Shown: positions 43,814-53,952 of the stretch, one piece after another | Layout of the letters: every line of letters starts with the position of its first letter | How positions within the stretch are numbered: position 1 is the stretch's first letter | Assembly (NCBI GenBank): GCA_038277395.1 | Contig: CM076191.1 | Location: 173,398,552-173,462,551, forward strand | Source: Dryocosmus kuriphilus | Taxonomy: Eukaryota; Arthropoda; Insecta; Hymenoptera; Cynipidae | DNA length: 64,000 nt | Direction: 5' to 3' | Program-made: the position numbers and the translations under genes | Notes under the pieces: generated by a model | The model's database searches: none | The model's input: only the letters and a program-made list of their open reading frames with translations | What the model was told of the DNA's origin: nothing

Positions 43814-45420
43814 CTAGGGGGAGTCGTTTTCGTTTCTGCGGCAAGGGAAATGTTTTCATGACGAGCCAGAGTCGAGTCCTGAAAACATTCCAAAGCCGTA
43901 GAATTGAAAAAATCTCCCCCAAGTCATACACGATACTTTTTTTGACTACCGCATGATTTCGGTTCTTGCATGCCCGTAAAACGGGCCCACAATCTCATTT
44001 TTCGAAACTGTGGTGTAGAGAAATATGCTAAAGAATATTTGAATTAACGCGCGTGGATAGCAGTTCCAACAACTGTCGTGGGATGGCGAAACTTTGCCAT
44101 CCGTTAACATTGTACCTGCTGTACTAGCTGTACGGTTAGTACTCGAAAAACAAGACTGTGGTCCCGCTCTACGGGCATGAGAAAGAGCCGAAATTATGGG
44201 GTGTTATTAAAAATATTTTAGAGAACTCTTCTCGAGAGTTTGTATTGATGTGGTTCACAAACACTCAGTACTTCGAATTTAATTTCTATGAAATTTTTCA
44301 ACATTCTTTCTTGAGTTTTTCTATAAAAATTATTGAAATTTTTTAATTTGAGGTTACTTTACAAATTATAGAACTCTTTAGGGTTTTTACTGATTTGTTC
44401 TTTATTATATCATGAAAGTTTTAGAAAAAATATGAAAATTTGTTCAAGGTCCACTTTTAACCGCGACTCTTCAAATAATTGAAAAAAGTTTAATGAACTA
44501 TTTTTTTCCGCGTGATCCATCTCTAAGGGTGGCTTCCACGAATTTTTATGACAATATATGGTTACCGTAAGCTTCAAACTTCCGAAAACGCGATACCTCG
44601 GACTACTTTGAAACTTGGTGTACTAATGCAATTTGGCTCGCTGATTACGAACATGACCATGAGAATTGGCGCAAACGACATCCTCAAGGTCAAATCTTGA
44701 AAAAACTAAAAAAATTCATGTTTTTTGCATTTATTTCAGTAAATACATAAAATTGACAAACATTCTGCAAACATAAATTGTAAACCTTTGAAAAAATACA
44801 CATTTTTGCTCTACGACACAGTCACAGGAGTGCCTTCGCGCTGCCCGCAAAATATTGGAATGGGTTAGATGTGTGACTAAAAATATTTACGTGAACAGTA
44901 AAACGGGTGCCTTTCCGCCCCCTGAAAAACACTGGAAAGGGTTAGGGATTTGACTGAAAGTAATTCGTGACCAGTCAAAGGAGTGCCTTCCTGCTTCACA
45001 CACACTAGCCGATATTCATCGTCCATTTTCTCAAAAGCTTTCAGTCGTAGAGAAAAATGTGCTGAACATAAAATGTGCATTTTTCGAAGGTCTATAATTT
45101 TTATCTGAGGATTATTTGTCAATTTTATGTAATTAATGAAATAAACGCAAGAAACGTACATGAAAGTTTATAGTTTTTTGAATTTTTGACCTTGAAGATG
45201 TCATTTGAGCTAATTTTCATGGTCATATTCTTAATCAGCGAATCAAATTACATGGTTATACCAAATTTTAAAGCAATCTGAGGTATCGCGCTTTCGGAAG
45301 TTCAGCCTTCTTTTGGTATAAATATTCGAAAATGGCCAAAAACACGATTTTTAAGGGGGTTTTCACCTCTATTCCTGGCTATAGAAGCAAAATTTCGCAT
45401 GGAAACCTTTTTTCCCCTCT
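43811..45420. repeat. Repeat R2, copy 2, interrupted by a MITE
   Basis: ACTAGGGGGAGTCGTTTTCG onward parallels 27948-28750, including GAATTAACGCGCGTGGATAG. It is split at 44578 by the Merlin-derived MITE and resumes at about 45306 with CTTCTTTTGGTATAAATATTC to TTTCGCATGGAAACC. It marks the start of the duplicate of the 27.9-31.7 kb region. Confidence 0.75.
44578..45305. mobile_element. Merlin-derived MITE
   Basis: ~250-bp terminal inverted repeats: left CTTCCGAAAACGCGATACCT, right the inverse of GAGGTATCGCGCTTTCGGAAG. They are related in order to the Merlin arms at 35741 (CTCGCTGATTACGA, GAATTGGCG). The centre keeps the GTGCCTTCCCGC-type repeat found in the full Merlin, in three degenerate units. 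No transposase remains. Confidence 0.75.
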
Positions 45421-46159
45421 TATTTCTTGATAAAAGTAACCGAAAAATTACAGTCCCTACACGAACACAAAAAAAGTCAAAAATTGTTACACAGTGTAAT
45501 CACACTGTTAAAAATGTTCGTAATTTTACGATACAAAATTGTCGTAAATTAAAAAAAAAAATTTTTTGAATTTATTCTAATACAAATGTAACTGAAAAAT
45601 AATGCATGTAACTTAATTTTCAGAAAATGTTCGGAAATTCAGATAAATTTGTATGAAATTTCAAAAAAGTTCGTAAAATTAGATATGTTTTTGAAAATTC
45701 ATACACATAATTGTGAAAATTCAAAACGTGTCTGAATTTTCAAACGCACGGTTTTGAAAATTCAAAACGTGTCTGAAGTTTCAAAGTCATGACTTTGAAA
45801 ATTCAAAACGTGTCTGAAATTTCAATGTCATGACTTTGAAAATTCAAAACATGTTGGAAATTTCAGACCTGTCATTTAAATTTAAAAAGAAATTGAATAT
45901 TTAGGTACTGGTGTTGAATTTTCATTCAACTGTTATCGAAATTTCAATACAAGAATCAAAAATTAAATAATCTTATGAAATTTAATATACTTGCATTGAA
46001 ACTTCGAATAAGTGAATTTGATATTTGAAAAAAGTTAATCAAATTTCATATGTATATGGACAAGAATTCTTTAAAATTCAAATACCAGTTTTAAAAAATC
46101 AAAATATTTTTTAAAAGTACAGAAATCTAATTGGTTTATATAGTGTGTGTGCTTATATA

Positions 46160-47940
46160 TACTCTATATGCGCAAAACAAGCATTTACGCGAATAATATA
46201 ACTATTATACGAATATTTATTTAATAATATTCGACATTCCCAAAAAGAATAGAAGATATTATATATATATATATATATATTAATTATTTAATAAAATTAT
46301 TTTATATATAGTGTGGCCCTCTGTATGTATAATAAAATATATGTACAAACACCTGTATAGGTGGTTGTATTATATTTTTGTGCCTTTAATCTTGTTATAA
46401 TAGAAGAAAATATATATAATAAGCTGTTAATTTGAGTAAATAATACAATTATGGAATTAATTATAGTATAACATTAATAGTATATAGTTGCAATATATAG
46501 TTGTAATATGCGGTAATATATGTAATATGTAATATATATTTAATATAGTGTTATACTGTATTTTGAATTATATATACATAGATATTGAAATTTCAAAAAA
46601 CGTGTTTAGGAATTTGTTGCGGCACAATTCCGCGCATCCTATAGAAAAAGGGCCTATGGCCAGACTATGGCGTTCACTGCGTACAGTGCTTTCTGAAATT
46701 GTAGACGCTAACTCCAGTTTGTGAGTGGTTTTGTGTGGATTTTATGTTGCAATTTATTTTCTTCAAAAAAAAAAAAAACTACAACAAGTAAGTATTTACA
46801 TTTATACCTACGAAATTAATACAAGATAAAAAAAAAAATTGAAACCCTGAAATGAAGGCTTTGCGGAGAAAGTTTGCTTAATCCCTGCAGCTGCCGCCTA
46901 TTACCTAGAGTCCTAGACGATCTACAGGTACTGGCAGGGCAGCATAGGCGGTAGGCGCCAAACGGAGTACCATTATTCTTAAAACATTCATTTTTTTTTT
47001 TATTTACTGTACCTCAGATATAGTTTTATTTTTTCGCAAGTGAAATTTTTTCACATAAATAACATCTTATTTTCTTATTTAAAGCCTTTTTCTTCAGAAA
47101 TAAAATATTTTTATAGACTTTTATGGAAAATTACAGGTATCATCAAAAAATATATATGTATAATATTTTCAGGATATTTTTTTGACTTTGTGAAAAATGA
47201 CAAGTATCATCGAAAAATATAATTATAACATTTTAATTAACTATTTCGTTTATAAATTGACACAATATAAATATATTTCTCGATGATACCTGACATTTTT
47301 CACAAAGTCAAAACAAATATCCTGATTTTGAAACATTTTTAATACATAAAACACCATTTAAACTGTATTTTACTATCGTGTAAGAAAACTAATGAATTAA
47401 AATATTACGATTTATATTTATTGATGATATTTCTAATTTTCCATAAAAGTCTATGAAAAATATTTTATTTCTGAAGAAAAAGGCTTTAAATAAGGAAGTA
47501 AGACATTTTTTATGTGGAAAATTCCATTTGCGAAAAAATAGAAATATATCTGAGGTACAATACATAAAAAAAGAATGAATATTCTTAGAGTAATTGTACC
47601 CCACCGCCTATTCTGCCCTGCCAGTGCTTCGTGAGTCGAGCGACCCGCTGAAATGCTGCACTTCAAAAATCTTTCGTGCATCGCTCAACGAATAAAGGCA
47701 TAACTCGAAAGCTAATTTGAATTTTCAAATGTTTTTGGTATTAGTTTAAAGCTGAGACCTCAGCCTTTATTTTGGCGAAGTATTACTTTTTTCCCTTCAC
47801 TTCCTTAAAGCATGCAACGAGTTGAATTTGAGAAATGAAAATTCATCAAAATCTGAAATTACATCGGTAACATATTTCATTTACAATTGTACTAGTTTTA
47901 CTATGATATGCTTAAATATATAAATTCAATTTTTTCTTGT
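46160..47940. other. Interior of the CACTG element without recognised gene
   Basis: TA-rich, with a TA microsatellite near 46258. A small inverted pair (47080-47220 and 47270-47480, around AAAATATTTTTATAGACTTTTATGGAAA) forms a stem. GCCTATTACCTAGAGTCCTA and a matching GGCAGGGCAGCATAGGCGGT motif near 46890-46950 have a partial inverse near 47600. No supported ORF. Confidence 0.4.
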
Positions 47941-47949
47941 TTATTACAG

Positions 47950-48538
47950 GGATCGAGTGACAAGGATGATATAGAAGCAGCGGTGACGAACTCAACTCCT
48001 ACTCTTATCATTGAAGGTAATTCTTCGTTAAAAACTATTTTTATTTTAATGTTAAAAGATTTGAAAGCTTCGTATAATAATAATTCGTATAATTTTATGT
48101 GATTACAGGGGAATCGTTGTATGACGAAACAGCATCATTTTTTATAGTTATAGAAAAAATGATCTGTTTCACAGCAAGGAGTGCTCTGGAAGGATTCCTG
48201 ATTACTTTCCTAAGCTACTACACGTTCAGCTAGTGTTATCCGGATCATATCTACAAGACATTAGAATTTTTTCAAAGGTAAATAAAATTATTTATTTTAA
48301 AGCTGAATGTTTATATACATTACTCCTATTATAAATACACTTTCATTATATCAATTTTTAACAATTTATTTATTTTTTCAGAGTTCTTCTCGATATTAAC
48401 CCCCATTGCAAAGGAAGCAAGAGGTCAAAAGGAAGCAAGAGGAAGTCCACAAGTTATGATTCTGGAGTCAAAAGATTATATGATTCCATTATGACAAAAA
48501 GAAGGGTATTATTAGAATTAAATAATAGTAAACAGTGA
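47950..48538 (+). pseudogene. Three-exon gene inside the CACTG element, unknown family
   Basis: Exon 47950-48016 (GSSDKDDIEAAVTNS), exon 48109-48277 (ESLYDETASFF ... CYPDHIYKTLEFFQ) and exon 48382-48538 (VLLDINPHCKGSKRSKGSKR ... MTKRRVLLELNNSKQ, TGA). Each boundary has AG acceptor and GT donor, and the phases agree across both introns (48017-48108 and 48278-48381). This is good evidence for a real spliced gene. One TAG lies in the middle exon after SYYTFS. A 5' exon is missing. The Lys/Arg-rich C-terminus suggests nucleic-acid binding, which is inference. I do not recognise the protein. Confidence 0.6.
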
Positions 48539-49539
48539 AAATTTAAACAATTTTGGAATTATTTTTATGAATTTATGATTAATATACTAATTTTCATGTC
48601 TAATAGTTTATTTATAATTATTTTATTTGCATACATATTTGCATAATATTCTATAAATAATGAAGGAATTATAAATAAAGTCACAAAAAATTATATGTTT
48701 TGCAGTTTAAATATCCCATCACATTATTTAAAATTCAACATGTATTGAAAATTGAATTCGCATTTTGAAAAGTCAAAATCACGATATTGACAATTCAATT
48801 CGTATTTTGAAATTTCAATATCACAATATTAAAATTCAATTCTTATTTTGAAAATTCCAAATCAATATATTAAATTTCAATTCGCGTTTTGAAATTTCAA
48901 AATCACTAGATTAAATTTCAATTTACATTTTGAAATTTCAAAATGTGAATTGAAATTTAATATATTGATTTTGAATTTTCAAAATACGAATTGAATTTTA
49001 ATATCGTCATTGTGTCATTGAAATTTCAAATGAATTGTTACTGAATTTTCAATACATGTTGAATTTTAAGTTACAAAAGTGCATGAAATTTACGACACTT
49101 TTGTGTCGGTTAAAAACTTCCAATGCATTTTTCGGAAATTTCACCAAGAAATTTTTAACAGTGCAACTAACACGCGTTTAATTCTAGTTAAGAAATATGT
49201 AAAACTGAAATAAAATATCGTTTTGCACATTGCATTCTTTCGAAATATTTTATTTCTGGTGCACTTCACGTCACAAATTGTTCTTATAATAATGAAAGTA
49301 CAATAGAATTTTTTGCAAAATTAAAAAATCGATTGCTTCATCGTTAACAGTTTGTGAAACATAAGTTGTTCTTTCATAAAAATTTATCTCCGGGTATTAG
49401 TTGAATCAACAGTTATTTTCGTTTGGCATTGACTTCACGAAATAAATTTTATGAAGCCGGGACAGAGATAACGTAGAATGCACTTACACTCTTAGTATAT
49501 ACGCAAGTATAGACTTATCGTAAACCAAATATGTTTTAA

Positions 49540-49629
49540 GCCTCAAATAGTATATAAGCTACAACATCTTGTAAAATTTTCCTCTGTTCTCTTAATTCTC
49601 TGCACATCAGTTAGTCTTTTTTTAAAAAA
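49540..49629 (+). promoter_or_regulatory. Putative promoter of secreted gene copy 2
   Basis: TAGTATATAAGC near 49548 is a TATA box, with CTGCACATCAGTTAG near 49603 carrying TCAGT. The T-run and AAAAAAATG leader precede the start codon. Shared with copy 1 (30805-30889). Confidence 0.5.
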
Positions 49630-50489
49630 ATGAGATTCCTAACTGTTACTCTTGTCTTTACCTTCGTGATTGCGGTTAATTCTTATATACTTACTATTGG
49701 TAAGTGTAAAAATATTATGTGCGTATAATTTTAATTTATTTTTTAATTTTGGTATATTTATTTCGCATTGAGTTTGTTAAAATTGTAAATCCTTTTTCTA
49801 ACAATGTACAAAAAGCATTGCCACGTATTTTAATGATCGAACTTGCAAAAAATAGTGGATCAATTGATTTCAAAAGTAACAATTTTAATAGAAAAAGGTG
49901 TTTAATTCAACAAACTTATTGATTAAATCCTTAAATAATAATTGAACGCAATTCGCCAAACATATTTGGGAACTAATGTTTTAATTTCTATGTTTATAAG
50001 CCGACAGACAATTGCTTTCCGTTATAGCCAATTATTTTGCATGTGTTTTGTTATTTATTCATACGAATTCCTATTTTATATATTAAACTTCATTTTTATA
50101 AATTTCTTCTTACAGATCCATCAAAGGATACAGAAGAATGGCTTGCTCGTCTTTCATCAGGTACGCCTATTAGTCACGGTATTAAATATTTCTTGACTGA
50201 ATGGGGGGAGCCTACTACAACGACTTCGCATATGATCCACGAACGAGGAGTGGAAGTAGGTGGTTTTGTTGTTGCATATTGGGAACGTGGGCAATTTCAT
50301 CCACTGGCAGATTCAGATAAACAAACATTTATACATCGCATACATGACGGTGCTAATTTTTTACTGCCCAAAAAGGATGTTGAAGAAATCCCGTTTCACA
50401 TCAAAGGCAATGAAATAAAATTTGAAATTAATCAGAGTTTACTCAAAAATTCTGCTTCGTGTTCTTCATCCGAGCGTAGAAGATTATAA
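49630..50489 (+). CDS. Secreted protein, intact member of a small novel family
   Basis: Exon 1 is 49630-49699 and exon 2 is 50116-50489, separated by a 416-base GTAAGT..TTACAG intron in phase 1. The spliced product is 147 residues. The N-terminus MRFLTVTLVFTFVIAVNSYI is a clear signal peptide. The mature part has EEWLARLSSGTPISHGIKYF, ERGVEVGGFVVAYWERG, a QTFIHRIHDGANFLLP block and a C-terminal SCSSSERRRL. There is one Cys after the signal region and no transmembrane segment, so it is probably a soluble secreted protein. TATA and initiator motifs precede it and AATAAA follows near 50501. Two broken paralogues lie at 30890 and 60740. Family unknown to me; no function assigned. Confidence 0.78.
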
Positions 50490-50891
50490 TATTAAATTAT
50501 AATAAAACATCGCTTGTGTTCCGAAGTGCAGCTTATTTTCCATGCGACGTAAACACGTTATATAATTATATTATTATAATAAATATATATGAATTATGTA
50601 TAAATAACAAAATTATATATTTCATTATATATATATTTAACATGTATTTGCAATTAATTATTTTCAAACATTGAGTAGTGATAAATAAAAATTGTTTTTA
50701 ATTGAGCAATCTCTGTTTATTCTCCTTCATCCATCTTTGTTTGTATTGGACAATACTCTTGGTAAAAATATTATTGGTCAACCAAAATATTGTTTACATA
50801 AGAAAGTCTTGAAAGTAAAAGAAGATAAACAATTTTAATTCTTATTATATAATATAAATTGTCAGGAGACTAAAATTAAAATTTTCCATAA
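50490..50891. other. 3' flank of the secreted gene up to Maverick 2
   Basis: AATAAA signals at about 50501 and TATA-rich sequence. 50833-50890 matches 30108-30165, the flank of the exon relic upstream of copy 1. No gene. Confidence 0.5.
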
Positions 50892-50981
50892 ACAAGCATG
50901 GATTTGTCGTCATTGACAAGGACAGTGAGCTCAAGGAGGGGAGATATCGAAAAGGATTTGACTGTTTCACCACTCCATAAA
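50892..50981 (+). pseudogene. Packaging ATPase C-terminal tail (Maverick 2)
   Basis: Reads NKHGFVVIDKDSELKEGRYR then KGFDCFTTP and a TAA. The ID(K)-S-E-GRYRKGFD block is the C-terminus of the Polinton packaging ATPase. It is the piece missing from the fused ATPase of Maverick 1. Everything upstream is lost at the element's breakpoint. Confidence 0.65.
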
Positions 50982-51037
50982 TACGAGTTATGCTGTGGAA
51001 ATGATATCAGTATAGATTGAGCCGTCAACACATCAAA

Positions 51038-52168
51038 ATGTCAAAGTTTCACAATGAGAAGGAAGTGCTTCGTCAAATCGCGAAAGCCAGTGAGGCGATT
51101 CGACGCAAACATCGAATGCTGAGAATGGGTAAAGAAGCCACTGAAAAGATAATGAGTGAAACGTTTAAGCCAATCGTGATGCCACTGCAAAAACTTGTTG
51201 ACATGTTTGGTCCCTCAATGAAGCAAAAGAAAATTAAAGTTGAACCTGAAAAGAAAAAAGACGAGAAGGATGATGATAATGATGACAACGATTCCTACAT
51301 GACTGCTAATGCTCAAGAAGGAGAGCAGGATGAAACTATGGTTGAAGATGCAACTCCGTCTCCTGATAATTATGGGTATCTAACAAAGAAGTTTCTCATG
51401 ATGTTAAATCAAACCAGAAAGCAGTATTTGGATAAGATTTATGGTGTCTGTAAGCTCAGCAATGGAACTCTTATGATTGGTGATAAACCCATTAGTTTTG
51501 AGGGACAATATATCCACGTTGGAGATAAACAGTATCTGAAAACCGTTGGCTTGTTAGAACTGCTGTTTAGACAGACTCCTAAAGAATCACATATAAGTGC
51601 TGATGATCTGAGCAATTATAAAGAAATGCTAATTGCTACAAATGCACACAAGAAGCGATATAGTGCAACTCTATCTGTTCGAAAAGGCAATAGTATTAAG
51701 TACAAGAAATTTATTGCGAAACTGTTCAATGTGTCACGCAGACGGTCCTCAATGAGTGGAGGTTCACTGCCACAGTATGTGGTAGCGAGAAAAAATGTAT
51801 GTATGAAGCCCAGAGATGTCACTGCTGAGGATGAGAAGGAACTCTTGCAACGCTTTAAAAAACTGCGAAGTATACCCAGAAGGAAGAGAGCAAAGTTCAA
51901 AGTTGGTGACAGAGTTCGAGTCAGCAAGCACAAGCATGTCTTTGAAAACGGATACACTCCCAACTGGACAACAGAGATATTCACTGTGACACAAGTCAGT
52001 CATATCTACCAATCCAGTGACGTACAAGCTAAAGGACTATCAAGAACAAAGTATCGCTGGCGGTTTCTATGAACAGGAACTTCTCAAAGTTAAGCATCCA
52101 GATATATACCTTGTGGAAAAAGTAATCAAGAAACGTGGCAATAAAGTCTATGTAAAGTGGTTAGGCTT
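51038..52168 (+). pseudogene. DUF8207-like Maverick protein fused to integrase C-terminus
   Basis: The ATG at 51038 opens MSKFHNEKEVLRQIAKASEA, a coiled-coil-like start, then an acidic stretch (EKDDDNDDNDSY) and a core with KKFLMMLNQTRKQYLDKIYG, KQYLKTVGLLELLF and SGGSLPQYVV. Near 51805 the frame passes directly into the integrase C-terminus, MKPRDVTAEDEKELLQRF and RAKFKVGDRVRVSKHKH. A frameshift near 51995 follows. The chromodomain start (YLVEKVIKKRGNKVYVKWLG) is readable in another frame until the Penelope element cuts it at 52168. A deletion joined the two genes. The DUF8207 name is from memory. Confidence 0.78.
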
Positions 52169-53887
52169 TGATATTGAACAATATTGAAATAAATACTAAT
52201 ATTCTTAAGTCGACTGTGTATATCTAAAAATTGTAAGTAAAATTTCGTCGGTCTTTCAGCCAATTTATTGTAGAATGTAGAATAAATCAAACGAAGATAT
52301 GATGAAAAAAAATCCAATTTAATAGTCAAAAATGTCCTTGACAAATTTCTTCAATGTTTCGACACACATTGCGGGACATCATCAGGAAGATTTAAAAGAT
52401 TAATAATATCTACAAGAGAATAAAAGGAAAAAATTCGTAGTGATAATCGAAGAAAAAAATGGATACAGAATTTGGAAAAAACTTCATAAACATACCTGAA
52501 GATATTAAAGCATTGTTTGTTGCAAAAATCGAAAGAATGAGGATTTAACCTCAAATAACTCAAGAGACATATCGATGTACAAAGAGTAGTCGTATTAAAA
52601 CTCAACTGATATGACAAGTCACTGATTAAGAAAAATTTTGTTGCTGTTTTAATTCAGAGCAAAAACAATGGCTCCAATTCATTTTAAGTGAAAATTCACA
52701 TTTTTTAAAAGATGTGTTTTGGAGAATGACGTGAATGGACAGAGGACAAACAAAATACTGAAGCGATGCTTGTCGATGGTTTAAACCTCAAATGAGAATT
52801 AGCGCGCCAAAGTCAAAGTAGTTTGAAAAAAGCAAAATGAAAAAAAATTTATTTTGTGCTTAATGCAAGATACAATTATAAATGCTATTGATGTTCATAG
52901 TTTCAGTTTTTAAATTGATAGATATTTTAGAAAATTTATTCATAAAAATAAATTCTAAAATTCGTCTTTTGTGAATATTATTTTCTCTAGATAAAATTTT
53001 AATATTTTTGTAATCGAAATCAAAATAGTGTCCGAAGTGCCACGAATGTTGTGATAAACCTGTGTTTAAATCACCCAAACTACAATCTCTTTTATGTTCT
53101 GAAATTCGAGTTTTTAGACGGCGACCAGTTTCACCAATATATACTTTATTGCATTGATGACATTTAATTAAATATACAACTCCAGATAGATGTTCAACCT
53201 TATCGAAATCTTTATTTTTAAAAACAAAATTATTTAAACTATGGTTGTTTTTAAAATAAACATTTATGTTGAATTTGTTTAAAGACATTCGAAGTTGTTC
53301 AGAAAGATTTTGAATATATGGAAGAGTGATTCTTATATCATTTTTCTTGAAAGAAGCTAGCCATTTACTTTTTTTATTATTAATAGAGGAGGTATTGTAC
53401 GTTTCATGAATACGTTCTTTAATAATACTTTTAATAAAATCTAAAGGGTAATTATTTAGCTGAAATATTTCTTGTATATATTTTAAGTTTTCTTTGTAAA
53501 ATTTTTAAAATTTTTTATCACTCAATTTTAAGCTACGATCAACTAAACCTTTGATTACTCCAATTTTATGACAATTCATGTGATGAGACTCAAAGTTTAA
53601 AAATCTACCGGAGTTTGTAGGTTTTTTGTACTAGTTAGTAATAAGGCAATTATCCATTTTTATAATAGTTAGATCAAGAAAATTTAAATTATTATTATTT
53701 TCAACCTCTATAGTAAATTGGATAGACTCTTCAATACTATTGAATGTCGAAAGCAGATCGTTTATTTTATTTGTTGGAACAATTGTGAAAATATCATCAA
53801 CGTACCTTTTGTAAAAAATAGGTTTGAAAGATAATTTATTTAAAGCTCTAGTTTCAATGTCATTTAAAACCAGATTAGAAACAATGT
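52169..53887 (-). mobile_element. Penelope-like element, 5' truncated
   Basis: The minus-strand RT fragment (about 53290-53887) has KPIFYKRYVDDIFTIVP (YVDD near 53790-53808) and NLNFLDLTIIKM. It is followed by the GIY-YIG endonuclease ORF. A CCTGATGATGTCCCGCAATG with GTCGAAAC motif near 52350-52390 (minus strand) resembles the hammerhead-type core at Penelope ends. It inserted into the Maverick 2 integrase and removed its last codons. In-frame stops (for example near 53630 and 53505) show it is dead. Confidence 0.85.
52860..53288 (-). CDS. GIY-YIG endonuclease domain of a Penelope-like element
   Basis: 142 codons with VVYLIKCHQCNKVYIGETG and RRLKTRISEHKRDCSLGD, which is the GIY-YIG fold with the CxxC typical of Penelope elements. 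RRILEFIFMNKF follows, with the conserved Glu of the family. It is continuous with the preceding RT region through PYIQNLSEQLRMSLNKF. This part is uninterrupted although the RT upstream is broken. Confidence 0.88.
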   Translation of the reverse strand: MSLNKFNINVYFKNNHSLNNFVFKNKDFDKVEHLSGVVYLIKCHQCNKVYIGETGRRLKTRISEHKRDCSLGDLNTGLSQHSWHFGHYFDFDYKNIKILSRENNIHKRRILEFIFMNKFSKISINLKTETMNINSIYNCILH

Positions 53888-53940
53888 TAAATCAATCAAT
53901 GTTGAGCCAACGTTGAATCAACGTTGAACCAATGCTAGAC
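53888..53940. repeat. 11-bp repeat array, Maverick 2 copy
   Basis: About four units, on the minus strand AACGTTGATTC, AACGTTGGCTC and AACATTGATTG, directly downstream of PolB. It is the counterpart of 11828-11908. Confidence 0.8.
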
Positions 53941-53952
53941 TAAATTATGAAA

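Larger units (their letters stand above)
45504..49163 (+). mobile_element. CACTG-ended DNA transposon, 3.66 kb, possibly CACTA/EnSpm
   Basis: Inverted ends CACTGTTAAAAAT, with a 2-bp CA duplication at 45502-45503 and 49164-49165. The undisturbed site in the related region (30440s) reads GTAATCAACTAAC. Both subterminal regions (45640-46100 and 48720-49080) are arrays of palindromic TTTGAAATTTCAAAA-type motifs. The CAC terminus, short duplication and subterminal arrays resemble CACTA elements, but no transposase is recognised. Spliced exons lie at 47950-48538. Confidence 0.7.
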
